A stretch of 64,000 nucleotides of DNA from Gymnodinialimonas ceratoperidinii (GCF_019297855.1 NZ_CP079194.1:3335501-3399500); one strand, 5' to 3'. Counted from the stretch's first letter, positions 1 through 8,471 are shown. The notes: generated by a model not told the origin, from the sequence alone. Numbers and translations are program-made.

Positions 1-511
1 AGGCCGGCGCCAGGGCGTCGACCATCTGACGGCAATGCTTGCGGTAGTCCTGCCACCTGTCGGCCGTCGCCATTTCAGGAAGGGGCGTCGTCGTGAGGAA
101 ATCGTCGAGCGCCTCCACCGATCCAAGGGCAAAGGCACCCCTGGGCAAGGGCGTCAGCAGGTCGCGCGCAATGGTATTGCGAGTCGGCACGATCCGCCCC
201 GCCCGATCCACGATGCCCTCGGTGACCACGGGGGCGACAATTTCTGGCATCCCATCGGCGCGCGACGCGGCATGTGAGGCTTTGCGGGCGGTCACCAAGG
301 GCCAGAAGCGAACCGAAATCGTTGTAGAACCATCCTTTCCGCTGAACAGTGTCTGGACCAGCTGCTTGGGAAGGCTACCCGTCTTCAGCGCTTCATTCGG
401 GAGCACCAGAAATCTTTTTCGATCCGCAGTCCGAAACGTCCCTTCACCAAGCGCACCATCCGCCAGAGATGTCCGCCAATACCGCAGGACGTTGGACAGT
501 AGTGCGGCCAT
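1..511 (-). CDS. Hypothetical protein, N-terminal part, cut by the left edge
   Basis: An open frame of 170 codons runs leftward off the window from an ATG at 511-509. Its codon use is typical of the genome (GC-rich third positions) and the opposite strand shows the Ser/Arg/Pro-rich mirror frames that accompany a real gene. The visible part starts MAALLSNVLRYW and has no signal peptide or membrane segment. I do not recognise a catalytic motif; the style (soluble, Trp/Arg-rich, LPRGAFALGSVEALDDF) faintly recalls large accessory AAA/helicase-type proteins, but that is only an impression. The frame stays open for more than ten codons upstream of the chosen ATG, so the true start may lie slightly to the right. 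Confidence 0.55.
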   Translation of the reverse strand, partial: MAALLSNVLRYWRTSLADGALGEGTFRTADRKRFLVLPNEALKTGSLPKQLVQTLFSGKDGSTTISVRFWPLVTARKASHAASRADGMPEIVAPVVTEGIVDRAGRIVPTRNTIARDLLTPLPRGAFALGSVEALDDFLTTTPLPEMATADRWQDYRKHCRQMVDALAPA

Positions 512-1009
512 GAGGGGATCACCGTGGGACTGTTGCGGGCAGAAAATTGAGTAAGCTCTATGGCTTGCTTTGAGATTTCCTGATTAGTGTCCTTTTGAAA
601 GTGGAAGGGCAAGTGCTGGCCTTCCAGGTCTCCGGCCCGTCGCCGCGCCGCTTCGTATTCAACTCAGAAAGTCCCCTCCCTCAGCAGATCGGATCTTCAC
701 CATCCGGACGATTCTTCACCGCGATGAGAAAGTCTGGTTCCGGGAAGCCGCGCCGCAGTGATGGCGGCTTTGGCAAAGGTCGGTTATGGGCCGATCGCTA
801 CAGGGCTGTCTATACGGCAACGGGGAAGCCTCCATGATCAAAGACACCGGTTTTGGTTCAAACCCAACCGTTTCATGTCAGATGCAAAGGAAGGGTGCTT
901 AACACTTTCCAAGATCGGCCAGAGCACTGTGGCGTGAAACCGTATTGGTAATAGTGTTAAGTTAACCTCGGCGTTCCGCATTTCCGCCTGCGCTACGCGG
1001 TGCAGGAAG

Positions 1010-1024
1010 GTCCGCTAAGCGGAC
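1010..1024. repeat. AGCGGAC-family repeat, copy 1
   Basis: A perfect 7-base inverted repeat GTCCGCT/AGCGGAC around a single A, continuing into ACAAAGC. The string AGCGGACAAAGC recurs at 2485-2496 and in variant form near 5769. Confidence 0.6.
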
Positions 1025-1030
1025 AAAGCG

Positions 1031-1056
1031 CCATTTTGCTGCGGCTGCGCAAATGG
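1031..1056 (-). terminator. Possible terminator of the arsR-type gene
   Basis: CCATTT (1031-1036) pairs with AAATGG (1051-1056), and the stem can extend inward with one bulge. Read on the minus strand it lies about 50 bases beyond the stop of the ArsR gene. There is no strong T-tract, so it may instead be part of the repeat family. Confidence 0.35.
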
Positions 1057-1105
1057 CTGCTTTAGGCCTGGCGCACCAATAGAACATTGCAGCAGGACAC
1101 GTCGG

Positions 1106-1468
1106 TTAATCCGTATAGCTTCGGCAGGCATCGACCCCTACGGCTGTCGAGGCAAGTAGTTGATCTGCGTCGCGGATGAGATCAGCGATCCGCCTGTCCG
1201 CAAGGCGATACCGGACGAACCGACCTTCGTTCCTGCGACTGACCAGACCGCAATCCAAAAGGCAGCGCAGATGGTTCGAGACATTGGGCTGACCAAGCCC
1301 TGTTTGGGTAACGATTTCCTGCACGCTGCGTTCGTCCGACAGTAGCGCATCGAGGATCGCAAGACGGCTGGGGTCGCCGAGACCCCGGAAGAGCTTTGCC
1401 CGCGGCTCAAGGGTGTCAGCTGCCGAAAGATCGTCTTGAATGTTTTGCAATGTCATATCATTATCCAC
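1106..1468 (-). CDS. ArsR/SmtB-family transcriptional repressor
   Basis: A 120-residue winged-helix protein. The segment RAKLFRGLGDPSRLAILDALL followed by VQEIVTQTGLGQPNVSNHLRCLLDCGLVSRR is the classic ArsR helix-turn-helix, and GRFVRYRLAD is the beta-wing. Such proteins bind operators as dimers and release DNA when a metal or thiol ligand binds. The gene is divergent from a CDF metal transporter with only 51 bases between them, so control of that transporter is likely. Cys68 lies in the recognition-helix region (HLRCLLDC), near where ArsR-type metal sites sit, but a full ELCVCDL metal box is absent. A second ATG at 1456 (MTLQN) would put the start just beside a TATCA/TGATA inverted repeat and is a serious alternative start. 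Confidence 0.9.
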   Translation of the reverse strand: MDNDMTLQNIQDDLSAADTLEPRAKLFRGLGDPSRLAILDALLSDERSVQEIVTQTGLGQPNVSNHLRCLLDCGLVSRRNEGRFVRYRLADRRIADLIRDADQLLASTAVGVDACRSYTD

Positions 1469-1473
1469 TGATA
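1456..1473. promoter_or_regulatory. Possible ArsR operator
   Basis: Inverted repeat TATCA-N8-TGATA between the ArsR gene and the divergent transporter. It fits the short imperfect palindromes bound by ArsR proteins. If the regulator starts at 1456 the site is directly upstream of it. Assigned only by position and symmetry. Confidence 0.3.
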
Positions 1474-1519
1474 CGTTAGCGGCGACTTCTTTCGCACGCT
1501 ACCTTCAAGAGGATCGCAT

Positions 1520-2371
1520 ATGAGCCGAGCAGATAACACCACATTGCCTACAACGTCTTTGCCGATCCGGATGCGGGTGCATGGCATGGACTGCGCCAAG
1601 GATGCCGCCGAGATCGAACGGGCCGCTCGGTCTGCGGGCGTGGCTGAAGGCGATGTGAAGGTGTCTGCCGCAACCCATGTCATGACATTGCGGATCGCCG
1701 AAGACGACTTGCCGAAAGTGCGTCCAGCACTGGACGCAACCGGCTATGGCTTTGAGCTGATCAAGAGCGGGGATACATCGTCCGATCCGGCTTACAAAGA
1801 CCCGAGCTATCGCCGCGCGCTCTGGATCGTGGTCCTGCTCAATCTCGGCTACGGGGTGATCGAGATGTTCGGCGGGTTCCTGTCCGGATCGCAAGCTTTG
1901 AAAGCAGATGCCCTGGATTTTTTGGGCGACGGCGCAATCACCTTTCTGGGCCTGCTCGCTATCGGTTGGAGTCTGACATGGCGGGCGCGGTCGGCGATGA
2001 TCCAGGGCGTGTTCTTGGGATTTCTGGGGCTTGGCGTTGTCGGCAGCACAATCTGGCGTGTCCTGAATCAGACGACACCAGAGGCCGGGTTAATGGGAGC
2101 CTTCGCCGTGGGCGCGCTGATCGTAAACATTCTTGCGGTGCTGCCGCTGCTAAAACACCGCAAGGGCGACGCCAACATGCGGGCCGTATGGCTGTTCTCC
2201 CGGAACGACGCCATCGGCAACCTTGCCGTGGTGATCGCTGCCGGACTGGTCGCCTGGCTCGGCAGTGCCTGGCCTGACCTCATCGTTGCTTTCGCCATCG
2301 CAGGGCTGTTCCTGCATTCGTCATGGATGATCATCCGGGATGCGCGGAGTGATCTGTCAGAAACCGAGTGA
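1520..2371 (+). CDS. Cation diffusion facilitator with N-terminal HMA-like domain
   Basis: 283 residues. Residues 14-75 resemble a heavy-metal-associated fold (IRMRVHGMDCAKDAAEIERA), but the usual CxxC has only its first Cys. Residues 95-275 are a CDF-type membrane domain with about six hydrophobic segments; ADALDFLGDG in the second and SRNDAIGN in the fifth are the metal-site motifs (Asp/Asn-rich variant of the HxxxD pairs). CDF proteins export Zn, Cd, Co or similar ions by proton antiport. AGAGGA lies about 7 bases before the ATG. The divergent ArsR gene is the probable regulator. The metal cannot be read from the sequence. Confidence 0.88.
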   Translation: MSRADNTTLPTTSLPIRMRVHGMDCAKDAAEIERAARSAGVAEGDVKVSAATHVMTLRIAEDDLPKVRPALDATGYGFELIKSGDTSSDPAYKDPSYRRALWIVVLLNLGYGVIEMFGGFLSGSQALKADALDFLGDGAITFLGLLAIGWSLTWRARSAMIQGVFLGFLGLGVVGSTIWRVLNQTTPEAGLMGAFAVGALIVNILAVLPLLKHRKGDANMRAVWLFSRNDAIGNLAVVIAAGLVAWLGSAWPDLIVAFAIAGLFLHSSWMIIRDARSDLSETE

Positions 2372-2433
2372 TCTGGCGGAAAAGCTGACGTGCGAACCGG
2401 AAACCGACATTCGCCACTGCGCAGCGAGTCCGG

Positions 2434-2510
2434 AACTTTGGGCTCGTTCCTGACATTAGCTGCATCGAGCGCTGAGGCCTACTTAGCGGACAAAGCTGTC
2501 GTTTCCAATG
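2434..2510. repeat. AGCGGAC-family repeat, copy 2
   Basis: Contains ACTTTGGGCTC, then TTAGCTGCATCGAGCGCTGAGG, then AGCGGACAAAGCTGTCGTT. The same order of blocks, with scattered changes, is found at 5734-5785, and the GCTGAGG-CTAC-GCGGAC-AAG block also at 7889-7912. Confidence 0.6.
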
Positions 2511-2514
2511 AGCG

Positions 2515-3420
2515 TCATGCTTGCGAGCTGAGCTCCCGCCGCGCTACCGTGAGTATTAACCGGGACAGCTCGTGAAGCTGGTCGGCGGCCAGCCGATTGA
2601 TCTGCCAGAACAGGTGCCGCTCCAGCATCTGTCCGGGGGCCAGCTCGACCAGATCTCCGCGCTCGAGATGGCGTCTGGCGAGCTGTACCGGATTGAGCGC
2701 CCACCCCATGCCGGCGAGGCTTCCCTCAAGGAAGCTCTGCGTCGAAGGAAGCCAGTGCGTGGGGAATGACATGTCTTGCCCGAAAACCTCGCGCGCCCAG
2801 ACGTTCTGGAGCCGGTCCTTCTGGTCGAAGGTGAGAGCGGGCGCGCGTTGGAACGCCTCCTTCGTGAGGCCGTCAGGGAAGTATCGGGCAACGAAGTCGG
2901 GGCTCGCCGTCGCCTGGTAGCGCAGCGCACCGAGCGGCGTGACACGACACCCCTGCACAGGACGTTCCAGCGAGGTAACGGCGGCAAGCACGCGACCGCG
3001 CCGCAGCCAGTCGGCGGTATGGTCCTCGTCGTCGATCGCCACATTCACGAGATAGTCGGTGGCCCTGGTGAAGGAGGCGATGGCCTCGAGAAACCAGGTC
3101 CCGAGGCTGTCGGCGTTCGTCGCCACGTTGAGGGTTACCTGTCCGGCACCTTCCGCCCCGGAAAGTTCAGGCAGATGTTCCATGAGATCCTTTTCGAGCA
3201 TCCCCACGCGGTCCATGTGCCGGCAAAGCGCAAGGCCTTTGTCCGTGGCGGTGCATGGCGTTCCACGCTCGATGAGCACCGCGCCGAGGCGTTCCTCGAG
3301 ATGCTTGATGCGCTGCGAGACAGCCGACGGGGTCACGTTGAGAGAAGCGGCGGCTCTTTCGAAGCTGCCGGTCCTGACGACCGCGGCGACGGCGCGAAGA
3401 GCTGCATAGTCCACAGCCAT
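2515..3420 (-). CDS. argP: LysR-type regulator, ArgP/LysG type
   Basis: 301 residues. The N-terminal winged helix (DYAALRAVAAVVRTGSFERAAASLNVTPSAVSQRIKHLEERLG) is typical LysR, and the rest is a periplasmic-binding-like ligand domain. The combination with a divergent LysE/ArgO exporter identifies the ArgP/LysG subgroup, which senses intracellular lysine, arginine or related basic amino acids and activates the exporter gene. The 94-base divergent gap at 3421-3514 must hold both promoters. The symbol is by family and context; the ligand is not shown. Confidence 0.85.
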   Translation of the reverse strand: MAVDYAALRAVAAVVRTGSFERAAASLNVTPSAVSQRIKHLEERLGAVLIERGTPCTATDKGLALCRHMDRVGMLEKDLMEHLPELSGAEGAGQVTLNVATNADSLGTWFLEAIASFTRATDYLVNVAIDDEDHTADWLRRGRVLAAVTSLERPVQGCRVTPLGALRYQATASPDFVARYFPDGLTKEAFQRAPALTFDQKDRLQNVWAREVFGQDMSFPTHWLPSTQSFLEGSLAGMGWALNPVQLARRHLERGDLVELAPGQMLERHLFWQINRLAADQLHELSRLILTVARRELSSQA

Positions 3421-3514
3421 TTAGTTTTCCTTTATTGGCATCAGCGTCTTTAATTTGTCTAATCTACTGCGACCGAATAGTCCAAGGGCAGTTTTTTGAA
3501 CCAGAGGCCCACAT
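3421..3514. promoter_or_regulatory. Divergent promoter region of regulator and exporter
   Basis: AT-rich for this genome (CTTTAATTTGTCTAATCTAC around 3449-3468). LysR proteins bind T-N11-A sites in such gaps. I could not pick a single convincing operator by eye. A good AGAGG ribosome site lies at 3502-3506 ahead of the exporter. Confidence 0.4.
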
Positions 3515-4126
3515 ATGGATATCGCAGTTTTTTTCACCGGCATGATGATGAGCCTCAGCCTCATCGTGGCGATCGGCGCGCAGAACGCCTTCGTGCTGCG
3601 ACAGGGGTTGCGCGGCGAGCACGTCCTGGCTGTCTGTCTCACTTGCGCGGTCTCGGACGCGATCCTGATCACCGTCGGGGTGACCAGCTTCCACACCGTC
3701 TCGGAGTGGTTGCCCTGGCTCGAGCCGGTGATGCGCTACGGCGGCGCGGCCTTTCTGATCTGGTATGGCGTGAAGAGTCTTCTGTCCGCGTTGCGCTCGA
3801 ATGAGGCGTTGGCCGCGGATTCCTCGCTGCCGATGACCGATCTCTTCCGCACGCTGATCGCCTGCCTCGCGATCACTTGGCTGAACCCCCATGTGTATCT
3901 TGACACGGTCGTCCTGCTGGGGACCATTTCCACGCAGTTCACCGACAGCCAAGGGTCTTTCGCGATCGGCGCGATTTTGGGGTCGTTCGTGTTCTTCTTC
4001 GCTCTCGGCTACGGTGCCACCAAGTTGAGACCGATGTTCGAGCGGCCAGCGGCCTGGCGCGTCCTGGAGACGCTCATCGCGCTGGTAATGTGGCTCATCG
4101 CCTTCAAGCTGCTGGCCGGAACCTGA
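3515..4126 (+). CDS. argO: LysE/ArgO-family amino acid exporter
   Basis: 203 residues with six hydrophobic segments, the normal LysE size. The signature IVAIGAQNAFVLRQGLRGEH near residues 18-38 and WLNPHVYLDTVV near 125 are typical of LysE/ArgO. These inner-membrane carriers export basic amino acids when they accumulate. It is divergent from an ArgP-type activator and is followed 11 bases later by a second exporter, suggesting a three-gene unit ending in the DapA-like gene. The substrate (Lys, Arg or an analogue) is not determined. Confidence 0.9.
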   Translation: MDIAVFFTGMMMSLSLIVAIGAQNAFVLRQGLRGEHVLAVCLTCAVSDAILITVGVTSFHTVSEWLPWLEPVMRYGGAAFLIWYGVKSLLSALRSNEALAADSSLPMTDLFRTLIACLAITWLNPHVYLDTVVLLGTISTQFTDSQGSFAIGAILGSFVFFFALGYGATKLRPMFERPAAWRVLETLIALVMWLIAFKLLAGT

Positions 4127-4137
4127 GAGGACACGTC

Positions 4138-4773
4138 ATGGAGAATTTCAACCACCTGCTCGTCGTCTTCACCGCCTATGTGATCGCGGCCGGGAGCCCC
4201 GGTCCGAGCACCCTTCGGATCATGGGCGTGGCGATGAACCATGGTCGCCGGGCCGGGCTGGCCCTGGCGGCGGGCGTCATCTCCGGATCGCTGTTCTGGG
4301 GGCTGTCTGCGGCCACCGGTGTTTCCGCGCTGCTCGCGCGCTATGCCGAGGCCCTGATCCTCCTGAAGATCTGCGGCGGCCTATACCTGCTCTACCTTGC
4401 GGTGCGGGCGGCCCGAAGCGCGTTGACGTCAGACTGGACAACCTCAAACGGACCGGCGCGAGAAGAGACTCCTCCGTCCTCGATCGCGCTCTACCGCCAT
4501 GGCTTGATCATGCATTTGGCGAACCCGAAGGCGGTGCTGGCCTGGATCGCCCTGGTCACGCTCGGCCTCGGCGCTGAGCCATCCTGGCGTGACGTGGCCA
4601 CAATTCTGGCAGGTTGTGCGGTCCTGAGCGTGATGATCTTCGCCGGCTACGCGCTCGTGTTTTCGACGGCACCGATGATCCGCCTCTACCGGAAGGCCCG
4701 GCGCGGGATCGAGGGCGTTCTGGCCGCCTTCTTCGGGTTCGCCGGTCTCCGCCTGCTCATGTCACGCTTTTGA
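4138..4773 (+). CDS. LysE/RhtB-family exporter
   Basis: 211 residues from the ATG at 4138, which follows a GAGAGGA ribosome site and the previous stop by 11 bases; a longer frame from 4090 would overlap the upstream gene and lacks sense at its N-terminus. The start region (VFTAYVIAAGSPGPSTLRI) and GRRAGLALAAGVISGSLFWG are the RhtB/LysE hallmark, and HLANPKAVLAWIALV is the second conserved block. It probably exports a neutral or derived amino acid. It sits between an ArgO-type exporter and a DapA-like enzyme. Confidence 0.88.
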   Translation: MENFNHLLVVFTAYVIAAGSPGPSTLRIMGVAMNHGRRAGLALAAGVISGSLFWGLSAATGVSALLARYAEALILLKICGGLYLLYLAVRAARSALTSDWTTSNGPAREETPPSSIALYRHGLIMHLANPKAVLAWIALVTLGLGAEPSWRDVATILAGCAVLSVMIFAGYALVFSTAPMIRLYRKARRGIEGVLAAFFGFAGLRLLMSRF

Positions 4774-4786
4774 AGGAGATATTCGC

Positions 4787-5686
4787 ATGACCTTGTTCAC
4801 CGGCCTGTCGGCCTTCCCGCTCACTCCCACTGATGACGAGGGGCAGCTGAAACCCGAGCTTCTGCAACGGTTCCTCGAGCGGATCGTGGCTGCGGGAGCG
4901 GATTCCATCGGACTGCTCGGCAGCACCGGCGGATACGCCTACCTGATACCGGAAGAGCGCAAGCGCACGCTGCGGGCTGCCGTGGACTGCGTGGCAGGAC
5001 GGACGCCGCTCATCGTCGGTATCGGCGCTCTAACAACCGATGTTGCCGAGAACCTTGCGCGAGACGCCCGACAAGCTGGCGCAGACGGCCTGCTTCTCGC
5101 GCCCATGTCATATCAGCCGTTGACCGATGATGAGGTCTTTCGCCATTTCGAGGCCGTCGCCGCGGCCGGCGAGCTGCCCCTGTGCATCTACAACAACCCG
5201 GGCACCACCAAATTCACCTTCAGCCCGGACCTGATCGCGCGTCTGGCCGAAATCTCGAACGTGGCCGCGGTCAAGATGCCTTTGCCGGCGGACAGCGATT
5301 ACGCGGGCGAGATGCGGAGCCTGCGGGCCGTGACGCCGGATGGCTTCGCCGTGGGCTATAGCGGCGACTGGGGGGCGAAGGACGCGCTGCTCGCCGGCGG
5401 TGCCTGCTGGTATAGCGTCGTGGCCGGCCTCTTGCCGGAACCCGCTCTCGCGCTCACCCGCGCGTCTCAGGCCGGGAATGCGGCCGAAGCCGAGCGCATC
5501 GATCACGCTTTCGCTCCCCTTTGGGCGCTGTTCCGCGAGTTCGGCAGCTTCCGCGTGATGTTTACCATCGCGGAGATCCTCGGTCTCGGGCGCATCACCC
5601 CGCCGCGTCCGACCCTGCCGCTCGAGCCTGCCTCCCGCGAAAGGGTCGAGGTGGCGCTGCGTCCGCTGCTCCAGGACGCCGTCTGA
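4787..5686 (+). CDS. DapA-like (DHDPS/NAL family) class I aldolase
   Basis: 299 residues, a full-length TIM barrel of the dihydrodipicolinate synthase / N-acetylneuraminate lyase family. Tyr135 in LCIYNNPGTT and the Schiff-base Lys163 in NVAAVKMPLP are both present. The substrate loop is GSTGGYAYL instead of the GTTGE of true DapA, so the enzyme may use another pyruvate-aldol pair rather than aspartate semialdehyde. A strong AAGGAG precedes the ATG, 13 bases after the exporter stop, so it is co-transcribed with two amino acid exporters under an ArgP-like regulator. Its role there may be catabolic or biosynthetic. Confidence 0.88.
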   Translation: MTLFTGLSAFPLTPTDDEGQLKPELLQRFLERIVAAGADSIGLLGSTGGYAYLIPEERKRTLRAAVDCVAGRTPLIVGIGALTTDVAENLARDARQAGADGLLLAPMSYQPLTDDEVFRHFEAVAAAGELPLCIYNNPGTTKFTFSPDLIARLAEISNVAAVKMPLPADSDYAGEMRSLRAVTPDGFAVGYSGDWGAKDALLAGGACWYSVVAGLLPEPALALTRASQAGNAAEAERIDHAFAPLWALFREFGSFRVMFTIAEILGLGRITPPRPTLPLEPASRERVEVALRPLLQDAV

Positions 5687-5730
5687 TCAGGGGACTGTGC
5701 TTACGCCGGGAATGTCTTGAAAGGGCTCGA

Positions 5731-5832
5731 AGAAGACGTTAGCTGCAACGAGCACCGAGGTCGGCAGAGCGGACTTTGCTGCCGTTCGAGTTTTGGCTGT
5801 TAAGGTCCGCTTTATGCGGTTTGCGATAGCCG
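5731..5832. repeat. AGCGGAC-family repeat, copy 3
   Basis: TTAGCTGCAACGAGCACCGAGG followed by AGAGCGGACTTTGCTGCCGTTCG matches the block order of copy 2 at 2455-2505, and a further GGTCCGCTTTATGCGG lies at 5814-5830. It fills the gap between the convergent DapA-like gene and the receiver gene. Confidence 0.6.
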
Positions 5833-6258
5833 TCATTCGTCCTTGGGGCTACCTGAGATATTCGCGGTTCCGATTGCGCGACCAAGTTCACCCGAAAGCA
5901 GCGGCTTCGAAAGCATTGCGTCCGGACGAATCGCTGCTTTCTCTTCGTCGGTCACTTGGTGCAGGCTCCCGCTCACGATGATGGACGGAATATCCATCTC
6001 ACGACGAAGCACCAACGCTACATCCTGCCCGCGGCTCCCATCGGCAAGCTGAAGATCGACGATTGCAAGATCAGGAACGGAATCTCGGGCCATCTGGATC
6101 GCCTTTGACGCAGTCGCGGCGATGCCGACGACGTCATGTCCCATTTCATCAAGCTGCCCTTCCAGATCAAGCGCGATGAAGATGTTGTCTTCAACCACGA
6201 GAACTTTCAGAGTGGCGGCTCCCTCATTCGGGAAAAAAGATTCTTGTCCGCCAGCCAT
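5833..6258 (-). CDS. Single-domain response regulator (receiver)
   Basis: 141 residues containing only a receiver domain: acidic pair at VVEDN (residues 21-25), phospho-acceptor Asp68 in LAIVDLQL, and Lys118 in MLSKPL. There is no output domain, so it acts as a phosphate relay or by protein contact, as FixJ-like or Sma0114-type single receivers do. It overlaps the end of the upstream histidine kinase gene by 35 bases, which strongly implies they are a cognate pair. The first 17 residues before LKVLVVEDN are extra; no better start is visible. Confidence 0.9.
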   Translation of the reverse strand: MAGGQESFFPNEGAATLKVLVVEDNIFIALDLEGQLDEMGHDVVGIAATASKAIQMARDSVPDLAIVDLQLADGSRGQDVALVLRREMDIPSIIVSGSLHQVTDEEKAAIRPDAMLSKPLLSGELGRAIGTANISGSPKDE

Positions 6259-7654
6259 TCTTACTCTCTATCTCGATTGTTCCACCCAGTTGTGATGCCA
6301 TTCCCTCAATCAAACGCTGACCGAGACCTGACGATGGTGGCTTAATGTCCGAACGATCGGAAGCCCGGTTTGTTCCGTCGTCTGCAACCTCGAGAGTGAT
6401 TAAGTCGTCGCCGTTACGCCGCAGACTGATGGTCACGGTGCCTTCTTCATCTGGCTCAAAGGCGTGCTTGAACGAGTTGGTGACCAGCTCGTTCACCGCC
6501 AGAGACAGCGTGACGGCCTTGTCGGTTGGAAGCCGGATTGGGTCCACGTCGAGTGTGATCCGGACACCCCCGCCTTCACCTGAAAGCGAAGCGTGAAGGT
6601 GCTCTTTCAACCGTTCCAGGTATCTGTCGATCTGGACCGAACGCACGTCTTCGTCCTCGTAGAGCGAGGCATGGATCGCCGCGACGGCGTTCACGCGCGC
6701 CGTAGCGGCCTTGAGCGATGCGCGCGCGGCCGCGTCCGTGGTCGCAGATGCCTCCAGGCTAAGAATGCTCGCAACCATCTGGAGAGAGTTCTTCACCCTG
6801 TGGTTAACCTCTGCGATCAGCACGTCACGCGCTTGGACCGCCTCGCGCAGGCTCTCTTCGCGTTCGCGGATCGATGTCACGTCAAGGACGATGCCGACGA
6901 TCCTGACCTCATGCGTGTCCGGATTTCGGACAGACTCGCCATGGCAAATCGCCCATCGCACGGCCCCATCGGGGCGCACGATCCGGTAATCAAGATTCAG
7001 GTCGGACCCTATGGTTCGGCTGGCCAGCCCGATCTCGGCTAAAGTCGTCTCAAGGTCATCGGGATGGATGCGGTCGAAAAACGCTTTTGCCGCTGTGACA
7101 GTCTCTCCTGCTTCAAAGCCGAACAGCGCATCCAATTGCGGCGAGCGGGTCAGCCTCCCGGAGGCCGGGTCGAGCTCGAAATAGCTGAGTTCCGCGCCGC
7201 GCATTGCAGCCCTTCGCTTCGCAGCGTCAGCGCGCTCCCCCAGAACGCTCCGCGTAACGTCTTCGGCTGTATGGATCACATGGGTGACGCGTTCGGGCTC
7301 GGATGTATCGGCGAAGACGGGTGAGTTCAGGATGCGCCAGTATCTTGTGCCGTAGCGGCCGTCGGCTTCTTGGACATCGTGCTGTCGCAATGGCATTTCC
7401 TGTGCCTTGCCTGTCGCGACAACTGCGTCTGTTGAGGCCTGCAATTCCGCCTCGGCGTCCGAGTTCGGGTCGTCTGGATTGGCTGGGAAGGCTTCGAAAA
7501 CCCGGTTCCCGACCAGATCTTCTGGCTGGCGGCCCAGCATGGCGCAATAACGTTGGTTCGCCGCGACAATCCGGAGGTCTGGCGTAAACACCATCTGTGC
7601 CGACGGTGCCGCATCAAAAAAAACCCCCAGATCGATACGGCTCACTTCTTCCAT
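6224..7654 (-). CDS. PAS-containing HisKA_2/HWE-type sensor histidine kinase
   Basis: About 476 residues. Two PAS-like domains (roughly 10-135 and 155-265) precede a HisKA_2 dimerisation helix with the phospho-His in VLIAEVNHRVKNSLQM, then an ATP-binding domain with NELVTNSFKHAF (N box) and SSGLGQRLIEG (G box). No membrane segment or signal peptide is seen, so it is a soluble sensor; the PAS domains suggest light, redox or a small ligand. The start at 7654 (MEEVSRI) is preferred because GGAGGG lies 8 bases before it; an in-frame start at 7675 adds seven residues. The receiver gene overlaps its 3' end. Confidence 0.9.
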   Translation of the reverse strand: MEEVSRIDLGVFFDAAPSAQMVFTPDLRIVAANQRYCAMLGRQPEDLVGNRVFEAFPANPDDPNSDAEAELQASTDAVVATGKAQEMPLRQHDVQEADGRYGTRYWRILNSPVFADTSEPERVTHVIHTAEDVTRSVLGERADAAKRRAAMRGAELSYFELDPASGRLTRSPQLDALFGFEAGETVTAAKAFFDRIHPDDLETTLAEIGLASRTIGSDLNLDYRIVRPDGAVRWAICHGESVRNPDTHEVRIVGIVLDVTSIREREESLREAVQARDVLIAEVNHRVKNSLQMVASILSLEASATTDAAARASLKAATARVNAVAAIHASLYEDEDVRSVQIDRYLERLKEHLHASLSGEGGGVRITLDVDPIRLPTDKAVTLSLAVNELVTNSFKHAFEPDEEGTVTISLRRNGDDLITLEVADDGTNRASDRSDIKPPSSGLGQRLIEGMASQLGGTIEIESKNGWRTRIFFPE

Positions 7655-7991
7655 TCTGGTGCCCTCCAGCAGCACGATTTAGCGGGAGCTCAGCCCAAAT
7701 ATGCAAGCTTAAGGAATGACCGTCGTCGATTCCCTGCGTGATGTTGGAAACACGGATACCAAACAGACTCTTGGGCGAGCAAGACGCGTTTGTAGGGCTG
7801 CTATATAGCTTTTCGATTGTCAGTAGCCCTCGAAGATGAGCACTGGTCTTGCAGCGACAAGTTCCAATGGCCGGTTCAAGGGGCGTCAGCTGAGGTCTAC
7901 CTGGCGGACGAAGAAGCCATTCAATTCGTTGCTTCGATATCCGGTTTCGTTTTATCCAGGGGGCAAAACTTTATAGGCTATTGGAACATCT
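7655..7991. other. Intergenic stretch with repeat copy 4
   Basis: No credible gene. GCTGAGGTCTAC-CTGGCGGACGAAG (7889-7912) matches the equivalent block of copy 2 at 2471-2494 at most positions. The promoter of the kinase and of the SRPBCC gene should both lie here. Confidence 0.5.
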
Positions 7992-8471
7992 ATGAAGACC
8001 GTGATCCAAGAGCACGAATACGCGGCCCCGGCAAAGGAGGTCTGGGCGTTGGCAACGGACCTCGATGCTCTCAAAGAGATCATGAAAGGCGTTGTCAAAT
8101 TCGAAGGCTTGCCGAGCGGTCGCGTGCATCAGGGACAGAAGATCACTGTGCAAGTGTCGCTGTTCGGCAAGTTGCCACCTCAGCCGTATTTCATGGAAGT
8201 CCTGGAATGCGATGACAAAGCCATGATATTACGGTCTTTCGAAAAGGGCGCAGGCGTCAAGTCGTGGTGCCACACGCTGACTGTCGAACCGCAGCCATCG
8301 GGATCCCGGCTGCGTGACGTCATTGAAATCGACGCGGGCTGGATGTCGTGGGCCTTCGCACTCTGGGCACGGTTTCTGTATCGCAAGCGCCATGAACCGC
8401 GCGTTCGGATGCTGGCGGACATGCAAGCGAAACAGGCCGCCACTGACTTGGCCGGTTCAAATTTGCGCTGA
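7992..8471 (+). CDS. SRPBCC-family (START/Bet v1-like) protein
   Basis: 159 residues. The opening MKTVIQEHEYAAPAKEVWALATDLDAL is the typical first strand and helices of the polyketide cyclase/START-like fold, and a long C-terminal helix follows (FALWARFLYRKRHEPRVRMLADM). Such proteins bind hydrophobic ligands in a central cavity; no catalytic residues can be assigned. It stands alone between two repeat-bearing gaps. The ribosome site is weak. Confidence 0.75.
   Translation: MKTVIQEHEYAAPAKEVWALATDLDALKEIMKGVVKFEGLPSGRVHQGQKITVQVSLFGKLPPQPYFMEVLECDDKAMILRSFEKGAGVKSWCHTLTVEPQPSGSRLRDVIEIDAGWMSWAFALWARFLYRKRHEPRVRMLADMQAKQAATDLAGSNLR

Larger units (their letters stand above)
512..1105. other. 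Intergenic stretch with repeat and hairpin
   Basis: No convincing gene. An 80-codon plus-strand frame at 595-837 has unlike-genome composition and no ribosome site. The right end holds the inverted repeat GTCCGCT-A-AGCGGAC (1010-1024) and a hairpin (1031-1056), both members of the AGCGGAC repeat family described separately. Confidence 0.6.

Noticed and set aside
595..837. 80-codon plus-strand frame
   Set aside because: Lacks a ribosome site and coding-like composition; sits in a repeat-bearing gap.
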